Position numbers and translations under genes: made by a program. 40,620 nucleotides of DNA from Treponema sp. Its GTDB lineage: Bacteria; Spirochaetota; Spirochaetia; Treponematales; Breznakiellaceae. The first letter of the stretch is position 1; each line of letters begins with the position of its first letter. The notes beneath the pieces were generated by a model, which had not been told where the DNA came from, did not search any database, and worked only from the letters and a program-made list of their open reading frames with translations. The DNA lies in contig JAIROT010000173.1 in assembly GCA_031257385.1 (NCBI GenBank), forward strand, positions 1 through 40,620, read 5' to 3'. Positions 17,623 to 25,368 of the stretch are shown piece after piece.

Positions 17623-17874
17623 TCAATATATCTCTCCGTCCGCTGTAAGCAATGAACGAAAAACTCTTGTGTAACTTAAATCGTTTTTCTTTAAGAGTGT
17701 CATAACTGTACCGACATCAGTTTCATCTATATTTTGAATCTCGGCGGCGTACTCGCAAGCAACGCCGAGGGAACGCGGCACAGGTATGACATGACAGGAC
17801 AGACCCGCCGTCTTCATAATTTTTTCGCACGAGAATACATCGGCAAAAGCCGCAAATGTAAAAAGTAATTTCAC
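17623..17874 (-). CDS. DUF3343 putative Se/S carrier-like protein
   Basis: This 83-residue cytoplasmic protein is hidden inside the 151-residue ORF of the track. It starts at GTG (17872-17874), which overlaps the TGA of the unshifted yedE frame as GTGA. Family features are the N-terminal strand KLLFTFAAFADVFSCEKIMK, the block HVIPVPRSLGVACEYA with its conserved Pro-Arg and Cys, and the short length. DUF3343 proteins are found beside YedE and YedF in selenium-using anaerobes and are thought to carry selenium or sulfur. The partner here is the yedE gene. Confidence 0.82.
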   Translation of the reverse strand: MKLLFTFAAFADVFSCEKIMKTAGLSCHVIPVPRSLGVACEYAAEIQNIDETDVGTVMTLLKKNDLSYTRVFRSLLTADGEIY

Positions 17875-17984
17875 GCGGCAGCTTTTTTCGCTTTTACGGG
17901 TGTAGAAAGAACCGCAATTAGAGTTATCACGGCAAAACCTGCCGCAACGGCGATTTTTCCGTTGGCAGGAACTCCCTGCGGAGA
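17871..17984 (-). other. Displaced C-terminus of yedE in another frame
   Basis: This frame reads SPQGVPANGKIAVAAG.. and ends in KKAAA-TGA. It gives the expected last segment and final membrane helix of YedE and overlaps the DUF3343 start by GTGA. Restoring one base near 17985 would join it to the main yedE frame. Confidence 0.7.
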
Positions 17985-18955
17985 GCCGCGATGCCAAAAT
18001 TGTGCGCTGTGGCTCCCGCAAGCAGAAACGCGAGTATACAGATACCGGCATCGCTGTTCCCTTCTCCTGACATAACAAGCTGCCTTAGCGGACATCCGCC
18101 GATTAAAACAGAACCGTAACCGACAAGGGCCATTCCCAGAAAATTCCAGAGCGCGTCTGTGTGGGCTATGGGCTGCCCTTCAAAACCGGGCTTAAAGTTA
18201 CCCAAAATAATGTTGCCGGCAAGGGCGACAATGAAAATTGAAACATAGCCCCAAAACACGACGGGGTTTTTTATCAAAAAAATATTGCGTATGCTTCCCG
18301 ACATACAAAGACCGCTTTTTTGCACAAGCGCTCCAATGATAAAAGCCGCGGCAATCGAAAGCAAGACCGGCGCCCGCATCGAACCTACGCCTTCCGCACT
18401 GAATTTGATGAAAGAGGGCCGCACAAACAGAAAAACGAGGAGCACGACGGCAATAAGCGGCATAACGAGTCCGTTTGCCGGTGTCTGCTTTTCAGCCTTC
18501 CCCAAATTAAAACCTTTGCGCAGAAAAACGCTCCCAATACCGATACCCGCGGCAAAGCCCGCAAGTCCCACCAGTGCGTTAAGGTCGCCGCCGCCGAGCC
18601 GCAGCATAAGCCTCAGCGGGCAGCCCAGAAAAACCAGGGCGCCAATCATTACGAAAAAAGCGATGGCAAAACGGGCAAGCGGCGCAGACCCTCCCTGTCC
18701 CTTCCACTCGCCCTTGAACAGCGCGAGTACAAACGCCCCAAGCAAGAATCCCGGTATCTCCGGCCGTATATATTGCACCGCCGCAGCACTATCCAAAGCA
18801 AGCGCACCCACCGTATCACGGATAAAACAAGCCACACAAATACCCATGTTTTTAGGATTGCCGAATTTTGCCAGCAGCACGGCCAGTACCCCTATGACAG
18901 CGCCTGTCGCCACAAGCCAAGCATCGATTTTCGTATTTTTTTGTGAAATACTCAT
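17927..18955 (-). CDS. yedE: YedE-family selenium-metabolism membrane protein, frameshifted near the 3' end
   Basis: As it reads here the protein has 342 residues with about 9-10 membrane helices. Diagnostic motifs of the selenium-associated YedE type are GNPKNMGICVACFIRD, AAAVQYIRPEIPGFLLGA, LGCPLRL, KSGLCMSGSIRN and GGCPLRQLVMSGEGNSDA. Members are thought to import a selenium or sulfur species through cysteine-lined YeeE/YedE half-channels. After ATAHNFGIAA the frame runs into an unrelated tail (LRREFLPTEK..), while the expected continuation lies in another frame and ends at 17871. A single-base deletion near 17985 explains this; it may be a sequencing error. About 30-40 residues and one helix are affected. 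Confidence 0.85.
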   Translation of the reverse strand: MSISQKNTKIDAWLVATGAVIGVLAVLLAKFGNPKNMGICVACFIRDTVGALALDSAAAVQYIRPEIPGFLLGAFVLALFKGEWKGQGGSAPLARFAIAFFVMIGALVFLGCPLRLMLRLGGGDLNALVGLAGFAAGIGIGSVFLRKGFNLGKAEKQTPANGLVMPLIAVVLLVFLFVRPSFIKFSAEGVGSMRAPVLLSIAAAFIIGALVQKSGLCMSGSIRNIFLIKNPVVFWGYVSIFIVALAGNIILGNFKPGFEGQPIAHTDALWNFLGMALVGYGSVLIGGCPLRQLVMSGEGNSDAGICILAFLLAGATAHNFGIAALRREFLPTEKSPLRQVLP

Positions 18956-19034
18956 TTACCACTCCTTTAATCGTATAATTCCCGATTTTACAGCCCGTAC
19001 CCGGAGTCTGTCTACACAAAATCCATATTGTCTC
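18956..19034. other. yedE upstream region
   Basis: This is a short A/T-rich leader with CTCCTTTA on the plus strand, which reads as the yedE ribosome-binding site TAAAGGAG on the minus strand. I see no further gene. Repeat copy A begins immediately after it. Confidence 0.5.
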
Positions 19035-19285
19035 AGGGCCGGCGCATCATTTTGACTATCGTGCCGGCCTAACGGCCAGGTGAAAAACCGGAATTTTTAC
19101 CGCAAAGAAGACCGCCTGCGCGGTCAATTAAATGAGAAAAAGTCGAAAAAGTTTTTACTTCAAAGCTTTTTGACCTCCTTCTTTGACTTTTTCGACTTTG
19201 CGGTGGATTTTTTTTCATGATTTATGTGGTTTTACGAGCTCTGCTCCGCGGAGGCTCATTCGAAAGTCTGGTTTAATATCCCGCG
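19035..19285 (-). mobile_element. MITE-like interspersed element, copy A (one end degenerate)
   Basis: It begins with AGGGCCGGCGCAT, the same 13-bp end as the element at 35846-36080. Its interior matches the reverse complement of that copy, including the segment before TTCATGATTTATG(T/C)GGTTTTACG. It holds a perfect 14-bp inverted repeat AAAGTCGAAAAAGT (19139-19152) / ACTTTTTCGACTTT (19186-19199). It also carries the short module at 19259-19278, here after GAGCTCTGCTCCGCGGAGGCTCA rather than before it. The second terminal repeat is not found. Confidence 0.7.
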
Positions 19286-19299
19286 GCTTAAAATTCCAC

Positions 19300-19328
19300 T
19301 TGCATAAAAATGCAGTGCCTGTTATAAT
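19300..19328 (+). promoter_or_regulatory. Predicted promoter upstream of the heptamer array
   Basis: TTGCAT, a 17-base spacer and TATAAT form a strong sigma-70 match. The next plus-strand gene is the lipoprotein at 19772, so the transcript would carry the heptamer array in a leader of about 440 bases. A weaker candidate lies near 19724-19735. Confidence 0.5.
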
Positions 19329-19370
19329 ATTCCCATGCTTTTGTCAATGGCAGGCAATAAGACAGAATAC

Positions 19371-19440
19371 GGCTCACGGCTCACGGCTCACGGCTCACGG
19401 CTCACGGCTCACGGCTCACGGCTCACGGCTCACGGCTCAT
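19371..19440. repeat. Heptamer tandem array (GGCTCAC), ten units
   Basis: There are nine perfect GGCTCAC units followed by GGCTCAT. The array is flanked by direct copies of AAGACAGAAT at 19359-19368 and 19455-19464. A unit length of 7 is not a multiple of 3, and perfect arrays like this usually vary in copy number. Confidence 0.9.
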
Positions 19441-19771
19441 TATACTTTATGTAAAAGACAGAATGTCAAGTACCCAATAGGTACTTTCCCCCTTTTCCCC
19501 CATTTTTTCTTAGCATTACGCACACCCACTCCAAACGGAAGCGGTTTTGCCGCGGATTTAGGCAAATCCATTCCCGACGGAGCTAAATCCATCCCCGGCC
19601 GGGGGCAATCCCACTCTGAACGGAATGAAGAACCCCGCAAGGGGCGGGATATTAGACATCTCTCGAATCAATTCCATGGCAAAGGCGCTGATACCGCGGC
19701 AAGGATGTTACCCGCTTACGCGGTTGACATATAAAACAGACGGCGGGAAAGACCGTAAAGGAGTTCTGGAT

Positions 19772-20797
19772 ATGAAGAAACATACAGCGGGTATGACGGC
19801 GCTGCTGCTGACATTCGGTTTGATATTGGCGGGCTGCGACCTCGGCGGAGGCGGGAGCGACGGCGACGGCGGCGGTACCCCTCCTGCTTTTGTTGCCGTT
19901 ACGGGAATTAACGATGTACCGACGGCAGCGCTGGTGGGTGATCAACTACCGCTCAGCGGAACGGTAGCGCCTTCCAATGCCACCAATAAGACAATTGTCT
20001 GGAGCGGCAACAACGTCAGTAACAGTACATTAAACGCGGCGGCCGCGGGCGATTATGAGGTAACCGCTACTATTGCAAACGGCGCAACAAGGACAACTCC
20101 TTACACCAGGAAGTTTACCATTAAGGTTTACAATGCCGGTACGAGCACGCTAAATCCCTTTGGCGAGGATGCAAGCCCCACTGCAAGCCCCTATGTATGG
20201 GTTATGGACGGCACCCAAAGTCAAGCATACGCTACAGTAAAAGATTCTACATGGGAAGCGGAGGATGAATGGGGCTTCTATAATAGCGGAACTTATTTCC
20301 GTATTCCAGGAACAAAAGCCGCACAGTGGACAGTTGCCACCGGCGGATACGCAGGCGATACCGGACTTGCGCTTATTCTCGATAACGGAAAGCTGCTCGC
20401 CGCAAATTTTACGCACGAAAATAGCACCATTAATGGAATGTTCACAAAACTGGATCGCAGCTTAACATTACAGGGAACATGGCAAACCGACGAGCGGGTG
20501 CCTCCTTGGGATGATTATGTGAAAGTAGTTGCCGGTGCTAATGGTGAGTTTATCGAATCTGCCAGCTCCGATAAGTCTAGCTGGACGGAGAAAGTGAAGG
20601 GAACGTATACAACGACTGCTCCAACAAACCCTGCCACGCTTACTGTTACTCACGCCAAGATTAATACTAACTGGGAATCATGGGCTACTTTGCCTCAAGA
20701 TCAAAAAAATGATTTTGGCGGATCTGACACATATAAGGTATTTATTTATGCCGATAGATGTGAAGCAGCCGGATTTGTCTTTTTGAAACAACCATAG
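19772..20797 (+). CDS. Lipoprotein with Ig-like (Big-type) domain
   Basis: This 341-residue protein starts at the ATG at 19772, preceded by AAAGGAG; the upstream extension in the ORF track is not protein-like. The signal peptide MKKHTAGMTALLLTF.. ends in the lipobox LAGC (Cys about 22), followed by a Gly/Asp-rich tether (DLGGGGSDGDGGG). Residues about 38-105 (VAVTGINDVP.., LSGTVAPSNATNKTIVWS) look like a bacterial Ig-like Big_2 domain. The remaining 230 residues have no family I recognise; they resemble the Trp-rich beta domains repeated in treponemal surface lipoproteins. It should be membrane-anchored, possibly surface-exposed. It stands alone. Confidence 0.85.
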   Translation: MKKHTAGMTALLLTFGLILAGCDLGGGGSDGDGGGTPPAFVAVTGINDVPTAALVGDQLPLSGTVAPSNATNKTIVWSGNNVSNSTLNAAAAGDYEVTATIANGATRTTPYTRKFTIKVYNAGTSTLNPFGEDASPTASPYVWVMDGTQSQAYATVKDSTWEAEDEWGFYNSGTYFRIPGTKAAQWTVATGGYAGDTGLALILDNGKLLAANFTHENSTINGMFTKLDRSLTLQGTWQTDERVPPWDDYVKVVAGANGEFIESASSDKSSWTEKVKGTYTTTAPTNPATLTVTHAKINTNWESWATLPQDQKNDFGGSDTYKVFIYADRCEAAGFVFLKQP

Positions 20798-21105
20798 CAA
20801 CCGTGGCCGCCGCGGCGTCTATGGCGTAGATGCGCCGGCCGCCATTTTTGCCTGACGCGGGGCGGGGCCGTGCGCAAACGCGAGCCCCCGCAATTTTTGT
20901 GCAAAGCATTGATTCGAAAGTCTGGGTTAATACCCCGGAGCTCTGCTCCGCGGAGGCTTATTCCGCGCCGCAGGGGAAGGCTCATCCCCATGCGTTTACC
21001 CTGCGGAAAGAAACAAATACCCGCGGTATTTGACGCTGTGAATGATGTCGTAAAAAGTATCAGGGGCGGTCTGCCTGCGCTTCGGGCCCAAAGGCCTCCC
21101 TGCCG
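20798..21105. other. Intergenic region between the lipoprotein gene and luxS
   Basis: There is no gene here. It contains ATGCGCCGGCC (20830), resembling the MITE-like terminal repeat, GC-rich inverted repeats, and a copy of the short module at 20913-20962. Confidence 0.5.
20913..20962 (+). repeat. TTCGAAAGTCTGG module, copy 4, with GC-rich hairpin
   Basis: TTCGAAAGTCTGGGTTAATACCCC is followed by GGAGCTCTGCTCCGCGGAGG. This is the same pair of blocks in the same order as in the element at 35846, with one extra G change. Confidence 0.75.
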
Positions 21106-21591
21106 CTAATCTGCCTCACCCGGATAATGCAGATTTTCCCCGGCGGGATTGCGAAGGAGCGCGGCGTAGCGGCGGCACTCCCATTTGGCCATGTCGATGT
21201 TTTGTTCGAGCCAGTTGCCGCATTCGGCGGCGGCAGCGCCGGGGACGGGGCCTTCAAACCGTTCCACCCAGTCCAGCATTTCCCTTAACAGGGGAAGTAT
21301 CCCTTCGGAATCGAGATCCCCCTCCAGAATAAGATAAAAGCCGGTCCGGCAGCCCATGGGGCCGAAGTACGCCACTCTGGGGCCCCATTCCCCGTGAGAT
21401 CGCAGAAAAGTGGCCCCCAGGTGCTCAATGGTGTGCAAGGCCGGCTGGTCCATCACCGGCTCCTTGTTGGGTTCCTTGAAACGAAGATCAAAAGTGGTCA
21501 GCGCCGCGCCGCCGAAACGATCCTTCCGGGATACGTAAACCCCCGGCTTCAGCCTGAGATGATCAACTTGAAAACTGGCGATTTTTTCCAT
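21106..21591 (-). CDS. luxS: S-ribosylhomocysteine lyase
   Basis: This 161-residue cytoplasmic metalloenzyme cleaves S-ribosylhomocysteine to homocysteine and DPD, the precursor of autoinducer-2, in the activated methyl cycle. The metal site is visible as HTIEHLGATFLR (two His) and the Cys of ECGNW. FGPMGCRTGFYLI, which carries the catalytic Cys, and the N-terminal SFQVDHLRLKPGVYVSRKD are also typical. Length is normal. It has its own promoter (TTGATT-17-TATAGT) and an AAGGAG site 7 bases before the ATG. No pfs or metabolic partner gene is adjacent, so it appears monocistronic. Confidence 0.96.
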   Translation of the reverse strand: MEKIASFQVDHLRLKPGVYVSRKDRFGGAALTTFDLRFKEPNKEPVMDQPALHTIEHLGATFLRSHGEWGPRVAYFGPMGCRTGFYLILEGDLDSEGILPLLREMLDWVERFEGPVPGAAAAECGNWLEQNIDMAKWECRRYAALLRNPAGENLHYPGEAD

Positions 21592-21609
21592 TTACCGCTC
21601 CTTTAGCCC

Positions 21610-21638
21610 ACTATAACCGGACCTGTCTTCAGAATCAA
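21610..21638 (-). promoter_or_regulatory. Predicted luxS promoter
   Basis: On the minus strand, TTGATT, a 17-base spacer and TATAGT lie about 20 bp before the start codon. Confidence 0.6.
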
Positions 21639-21648
21639 GGGCGGACCA

Positions 21649-21665
21649 GGCCCGGAATTCGGGCC
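21649..21665. other. GC palindrome between luxS and copZ
   Basis: GGCCCG-GAATT-CGGGCC is a near-perfect palindrome centred on GAATTC, just upstream of the luxS promoter. It may be part of the copper-operon terminator or an operator. Confidence 0.35.
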
Positions 21666-21714
21666 GTTTTCCGCCCGTATCTTGACCGAAAAAAAGAGGC
21701 CTGGCCGGATAAGC

Positions 21715-21731
21715 AGCCCGATTTTCGGGCT
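21715..21731 (-). terminator. Hairpin after copZ
   Basis: The stem AGCCCG / CGGGCT has a 5-base loop and begins 7 bp after the copZ stop. The U content beyond it is poor, so termination may be partial or shared with the palindrome at 21649. Confidence 0.45.
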
Positions 21732-21738
21732 AGGGTTT

Positions 21739-21972
21739 TTACGGCTTGCTGTAGTTTTCCAACAGGCCTTTCACATCATAGCCGGCGTCAGTGATCGCCG
21801 CCTCAATGTTTTTGAGCGGAGACTTCGCCGGATTAAACATGAAAGATACCGTGCCGCCTTTTATGTCAACCGATACGTCCTTTACGCCGGGAATTTCCCC
21901 CGCTGCCTTGATGATAGTCTTTACACAGTGGTCGCAGGATATTCCTTCGACGCGCAAAATTGCCTTTTCCAT
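21739..21972 (-). CDS. copZ: Copper chaperone (single HMA domain)
   Basis: This 77-residue cytoplasmic protein is a single heavy-metal-associated domain. The metal-binding site ISCDHC lies at about residues 11-16 in the first loop, followed by IPGVKDVSVDIKGGTVSF and the C-terminal helix IEAAITDAGYDVKG. CopZ proteins hand Cu(I) to the P-type ATPase. It is the last gene of the copA unit, 9 bp after a 30-codon ORF, and has a GGAGG ribosome-binding site. Confidence 0.92.
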   Translation of the reverse strand: MEKAILRVEGISCDHCVKTIIKAAGEIPGVKDVSVDIKGGTVSFMFNPAKSPLKNIEAAITDAGYDVKGLLENYSKP

Positions 21973-21981
21973 TTTTACCTC

Positions 21982-22074
21982 CTACAGTAAATTAAAGGGC
22001 TTAAGAATCTTGTCAACCTCTACGGGTCTGCCGTTTGCGTCATCAACCGTTGCCTTTTTCGTTGCCGTTTTCAT
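21982..22074 (-). CDS. Small ORF (30 residues) between copA and copZ
   Basis: This ORF is too short for the ORF track. It begins at an ATG 19 bp after the copA stop, with AGGGG ten bases upstream. It encodes a basic-then-acidic peptide (MKTATKKATVDDANGRPVEV, then DKILKPFNLL) and stops just before the copZ ribosome-binding site. I recognise no family. The tight packing between two copper genes, with no leftover space, favours a real gene. Confidence 0.45.
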   Translation of the reverse strand: MKTATKKATVDDANGRPVEVDKILKPFNLL

Positions 22075-22093
22075 TTTAATTACACCCCTGTAT

Positions 22094-24736
22094 TTAGCAG
22101 CAGCCGTGGGCCGCTGCTGTTTCCAGTGTTTCAGGCCGGGAGGCGGACGCTCCGGCGGCCTTGAAACGCTTGAGCCGCAGGGCGTTAGTCAGTACCGATA
22201 CGGAACTCATGCTCATGGCGGCGGCGGCGAATATCGGATTGAGGAGGGGGCCGCCGAAGAGGTAGAGAAGTCCCGCGGCAATGGGAATACCCACCACATT
22301 GTACCCGAAGGCCCAAAACAGATTTTGCTTGATGTTGCGGATTGTCCGCTTGCTTAAGTTTATGGCCGTTGGTACGTCCATTAAATCGGAACGCATTAAC
22401 ACGATGTCCGCGCTTTCCATCGCTACGTCTGTCCCGCTGCCGATTGCGATACCGATGTCAGCCTGAGCCAGTGCCGGAGCGTCATTGATACCGTCCCCTA
22501 CCATCGCAACCGCGCGGCCCTCGTTCTGCAATTTTTTCACTTCGGCGGCTTTGTCCTGGGGTAATACTTCCGACAATACCCGGTCAATGCCGGCCTGTTT
22601 TGCGATAGCGGCGGCGGTCTTTTTGTTGTCCCCGGTGATCATGGCGACTTCTATGCCCATTTTATGAAGGCTTTCGATGGCGGTTCTGCTGCTCTTTTTC
22701 AGTACGTCCGCTACGGCTACAATCCCCGCAAGTTTACCGTCAAGGGCAACATACATCGGGGTCTTGCCTTCACCGGCAAGGCGGTCTGAATCGGCTTCAA
22801 GGGCGGCAAGGGAAATGCCTTTTTCGTCCATGAGTTTTTTGTTGCCCGCCAGAACCGCGAAACCTTTAATGCCGGCTTCAATGCCCCGGCCTGTAATAGC
22901 CTGAAAACTTTCGGTGTTAAAAATTTCCAGGCCCCGGCTTTGCGCTCCCCGCACAATGGCCTGCCCCAGCGGGTGTTCGCTGCCTTTCTCGGCGGATGCG
23001 GCGATCTGCAGGAGCAGGTCTTTGCCGGGATCAGACGGGGGCGTTACGGGGGTGGAAACCCGGTTGAGGGGGGTGGCGGAAGACCCGCCAAAGGCGGGGC
23101 TGCAGCCAGGGGGGAGACTTCCCCCCTCAATAACTACTACATCGGTAACTTCGGGCTTGCCTTCGGTGACGGTTCCGGTTTTGTCAAAGACAATCGTGTT
23201 GATTTTATGGGCGGTTTCCAGGGCCTCCCCGCCTTTAATCAAAATACCATTTTCCGCTCCCTTGCCGGTTCCCACCATGATCGCCGTAGGCGTTGCCAAA
23301 CCGAGGGCGCAGGGACAGGCGATAACCAGTACGGAAATGAAAATCGTCAAGGCGAATTCCGGCGTTGATTTTCCGGAGGGTAATGTTACCAGCCCCGCGG
23401 AAGCTGCCGCAAACCAGGCAATGCCGGCAATAAGGGCGATTATGCAGACAACAGGCACAAAGTAGCCGGAAACGATGTCGGCCATCTGTGCTATGGGGGC
23501 TTTGCTGCCCTGGGCGTCTTCAACCAGTTTGATGATTTGGGCAAGGGCGGTTTCTCCGCCGACTTTTTCAGCTTTGAAGCGGATTAAGCCGTTGGCGTTG
23601 ATGGTCGCGCCAAACACTTTGTCGCCGCTCTTTTTGTCTACCGGCATGCTTTCCCCGGTAAGCATTGATTCATCAATGGCGGTTTGACCTTCGGTTACTA
23701 CGCCGTCCACGGGGATTTTCGCGCCCGGCTTTACGACAATGATGTCGCCGGGCAGCACTTCGTCAATGGGGATTTCTTTTTCGGCGCCGTTTTCGATGAT
23801 GATTGCTGTTTTCGGCGCAAGTCCCATGAGTTTTTTGATTGCCTCGCTGGTTCTGCCTTTTGATACCGCTTCAAGGGATTTGCCCAGCAGGATCAGGGCG
23901 ATAATGACGCCGGCGGTTTCAAAATACAGTGAGTCCACGGCGTGAAAGTTACCGCCCGCTATCTCAAAAATGTTGTAGACGCTGTAAATCACCGCCGCCG
24001 TTGTTCCGATGGCGATAAGGCTGTCCATGTTTGGGCTGCGGTGTAAAAGGTTTTTGAAGCCGACAGTGTAAAAACGGTTGCCCGCTATGATAATCGGGAT
24101 AAGCAAAATTAATTCCACCAATGCGTAGACGAGCGGAAAATTCATTGGGGCTAAAGCCCTGGGGAAGGGTAAACTGAATACCTTTATCATCGGAACCATT
24201 GCGATGTAAAGCAAGGGAAGGCCAAATGAGGACGCAACAATAAATTTTGTCCAGAGTATTCTGATTTCCTTTTCTTTGCGGAGTTTATCTTCGTCTACCG
24301 CCCCTTCCCCGGAAAAGTCCAGGGCCCTGTAACCTGCCTTTTCAATCGCTTCTTTTATGGCGGAAACCCGGACTTTTAAGGGATTGTAAACCACCGTGGC
24401 CTTTTCCGTGGCGAGGTTCACCGCGGCGCTTTCTATACCTTCCAGCTTCCTGAGCGCCTTTTCAATCCGTCCGGCGCAGGCGGCGCAGGTCATGCCGCCG
24501 ACGGGAATAGTTACCGTTGTGCCCCCGGGTTTGTCCAATACCTGATAGCCGATTTTGGCAACCGCTTCCTTGATGCCGGACAGGGTTTGGGCATCGGAAT
24601 ATTCCACAAAGAGTTTTTCGCTGGCAAGGTTCACCGCAGCGCTTGTAACGCCGCCGATTTTTCTCACCGTTTTTTCAATCCGTCCGGCGCAGGCGGCGCA
24701 GGTCATGCCGCCGATGGTCAGGGTTTGACTTTCCAT
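22094..24736 (-). CDS. copA: Copper-exporting P1B-type ATPase
   Basis: This 880-residue inner-membrane pump uses ATP to export Cu(I). Two N-terminal HMA domains each carry [14 protein letters not shown] (Cys pairs near residues 13-16 and 84-87). Eight membrane helices follow, with the metal-site motif [11 protein letters not shown] at about 473. It also has the actuator TGESMPV, phosphorylation site DKTGT at about 517, SEHPLGQAI, and the hinge [21 protein letters not shown] stretch of about 35 residues (535-569, [14 protein letters not shown]..) between the phosphorylation and nucleotide-binding lobes is not typical and is encoded by a palindromic insert. Its start directly abuts the stop of the DUF2318 gene. 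Confidence 0.97.
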   Translation of the reverse strand: MESQTLTIGGMTCAACAGRIEKTVRKIGGVTSAAVNLASEKLFVEYSDAQTLSGIKEAVAKIGYQVLDKPGGTTVTIPVGGMTCAACAGRIEKALRKLEGIESAAVNLATEKATVVYNPLKVRVSAIKEAIEKAGYRALDFSGEGAVDEDKLRKEKEIRILWTKFIVASSFGLPLLYIAMVPMIKVFSLPFPRALAPMNFPLVYALVELILLIPIIIAGNRFYTVGFKNLLHRSPNMDSLIAIGTTAAVIYSVYNIFEIAGGNFHAVDSLYFETAGVIIALILLGKSLEAVSKGRTSEAIKKLMGLAPKTAIIIENGAEKEIPIDEVLPGDIIVVKPGAKIPVDGVVTEGQTAIDESMLTGESMPVDKKSGDKVFGATINANGLIRFKAEKVGGETALAQIIKLVEDAQGSKAPIAQMADIVSGYFVPVVCIIALIAGIAWFAAASAGLVTLPSGKSTPEFALTIFISVLVIACPCALGLATPTAIMVGTGKGAENGILIKGGEALETAHKINTIVFDKTGTVTEGKPEVTDVVVIEGGSLPPGCSPAFGGSSATPLNRVSTPVTPPSDPGKDLLLQIAASAEKGSEHPLGQAIVRGAQSRGLEIFNTESFQAITGRGIEAGIKGFAVLAGNKKLMDEKGISLAALEADSDRLAGEGKTPMYVALDGKLAGIVAVADVLKKSSRTAIESLHKMGIEVAMITGDNKKTAAAIAKQAGIDRVLSEVLPQDKAAEVKKLQNEGRAVAMVGDGINDAPALAQADIGIAIGSGTDVAMESADIVLMRSDLMDVPTAINLSKRTIRNIKQNLFWAFGYNVVGIPIAAGLLYLFGGPLLNPIFAAAAMSMSSVSVLTNALRLKRFKAAGASASRPETLETAAAHGCC
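23064..23130. repeat. 67-bp palindromic element inserted in frame in copA
   Basis: The ends TTGAGGGGGG and CCCCCCTCAA are perfect 10-bp inverted repeats. Inside is a second hairpin CCCGCC / GGCGGG. The copA frame remains open through it. The encoded Pro/Gly/Ser-rich peptide falls between conserved family blocks, so it reads as an added element, comparable in style to the palindromic elements known inside rickettsial genes. Confidence 0.7.
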
Positions 24737-25219
24737 TTAGCTCCTCCTCCAACGGGCAAAAACTGCCTTTGCTTCTTTTAAAAAATCCCTTGAAATGGTG
24801 ATGTCGGCGTCCGTAACCGTTTTGTTTCGCGGGAAAATCGGTACGGGATTACAGCCGCCGCTCCTTACTTCAACCTGGCTCATACGGAAGCGGTTGCCAC
24901 AATTCTGGCAGACCAGCACCGTACCCTGCTGTTTGTAAAAGCCCCTGCCCGAAGCGTAGCAGACCTGGCAGGTGTTGAACGCCGTGCGGATTGTGCCGTC
25001 CGGGGCTTTTACCGCCAATACCTCAATCCGTGTCCCTTCGATGTCCACCGGATAGAAGACGGCGTTTTCCGTAATCTCGGAAATCCGGATTACGAGATCG
25101 CGGTCCGAGACGGCGGGCTTGACCATGTTAAGCTGACTGCTCTGCCCGAATGCCGCAGTCCCAATCACAAGCAGCGCCGCCCTTAAAATCAATTTGTTTC
25201 CCCTGAAACGCTTATTCAT
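24737..25219 (-). CDS. DUF2318 domain-containing exported protein
   Basis: This 160-residue protein has a basic N-terminus and a hydrophobic segment (about 10-25, LILRAALLVIGTAAFG) acting as a signal peptide or anchor. The DUF2318 core follows: EVLAVKAPDGTIRTAFNTCQVCYASGRGF, then VCQNCGNRF, then GGCNPVPIF. Two CxxC motifs and one extra Cys suggest a metal or cluster site facing the periplasm. The family is found beside metal-uptake or metal-export membrane proteins; its exact role is not known to me. It shares an operon with copA (no gap) and carries upstream the same motif found before the cupredoxin fusion gene. Confidence 0.85.
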   Translation of the reverse strand: MNKRFRGNKLILRAALLVIGTAAFGQSSQLNMVKPAVSDRDLVIRISEITENAVFYPVDIEGTRIEVLAVKAPDGTIRTAFNTCQVCYASGRGFYKQQGTVLVCQNCGNRFRMSQVEVRSGGCNPVPIFPRNKTVTDADITISRDFLKEAKAVFARWRRS

Positions 25220-25240
25220 TTTGCTGCCTCCAAAGATTTA

Positions 25241-25310
25241 TTCGAAAGTCTGGTTTAATACCCCGCCCTTGATGCTGCGTAAGCAGCTACTCTGCCGCGG
25301 AGGCTCATCA
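25241..25310 (+). repeat. TTCGAAAGTCTGG module, copy 5, inserted upstream of the DUF2318 gene
   Basis: TTCGAAAGTCTGGTTTAATA is followed by CCCCGCCC, the hairpin GCTGC-GTAA-GCAGC and CCGCGGAGGCTCATC. Removing this copy of about 70 bp would put the 28-bp motif about 22 bp from the DUF2318 start, close to the 32 bp seen at the other copper gene. Confidence 0.75.
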
Positions 25311-25338
25311 TACCGGATAATTGTGTCAACATTATGTC
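25311..25338 (-). promoter_or_regulatory. Shared 28-bp copper-block motif, copy 2
   Basis: The plus strand has the core ATAATTGTGTCAA followed by CATTATG. It matches 27288-27315 at 24 of 28 positions. The dyad TAAT..ATTA and an embedded TTGACA on the minus strand fit an operator overlapping a promoter. Confidence 0.5.
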
Positions 25339-25368
25339 TTTTCACAATTTACGGTATTTTTTGTTTTT

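Noticed and set aside
17623-18078. 151-residue ORF as a single protein
   Set aside because: Its first half is yedE sequence in the wrong frame; only the last 83 residues are the DUF3343 protein, which has its own GTG start.
19371-19440. Possible CRISPR array
   Set aside because: The units are contiguous 7-mers without spacers, and no cas genes are present.
19183-19734. 183-residue ORF reading through the heptamer array
   Set aside because: It spans repeats and a predicted promoter, its composition is not protein-like, and it has no ribosome-binding site.
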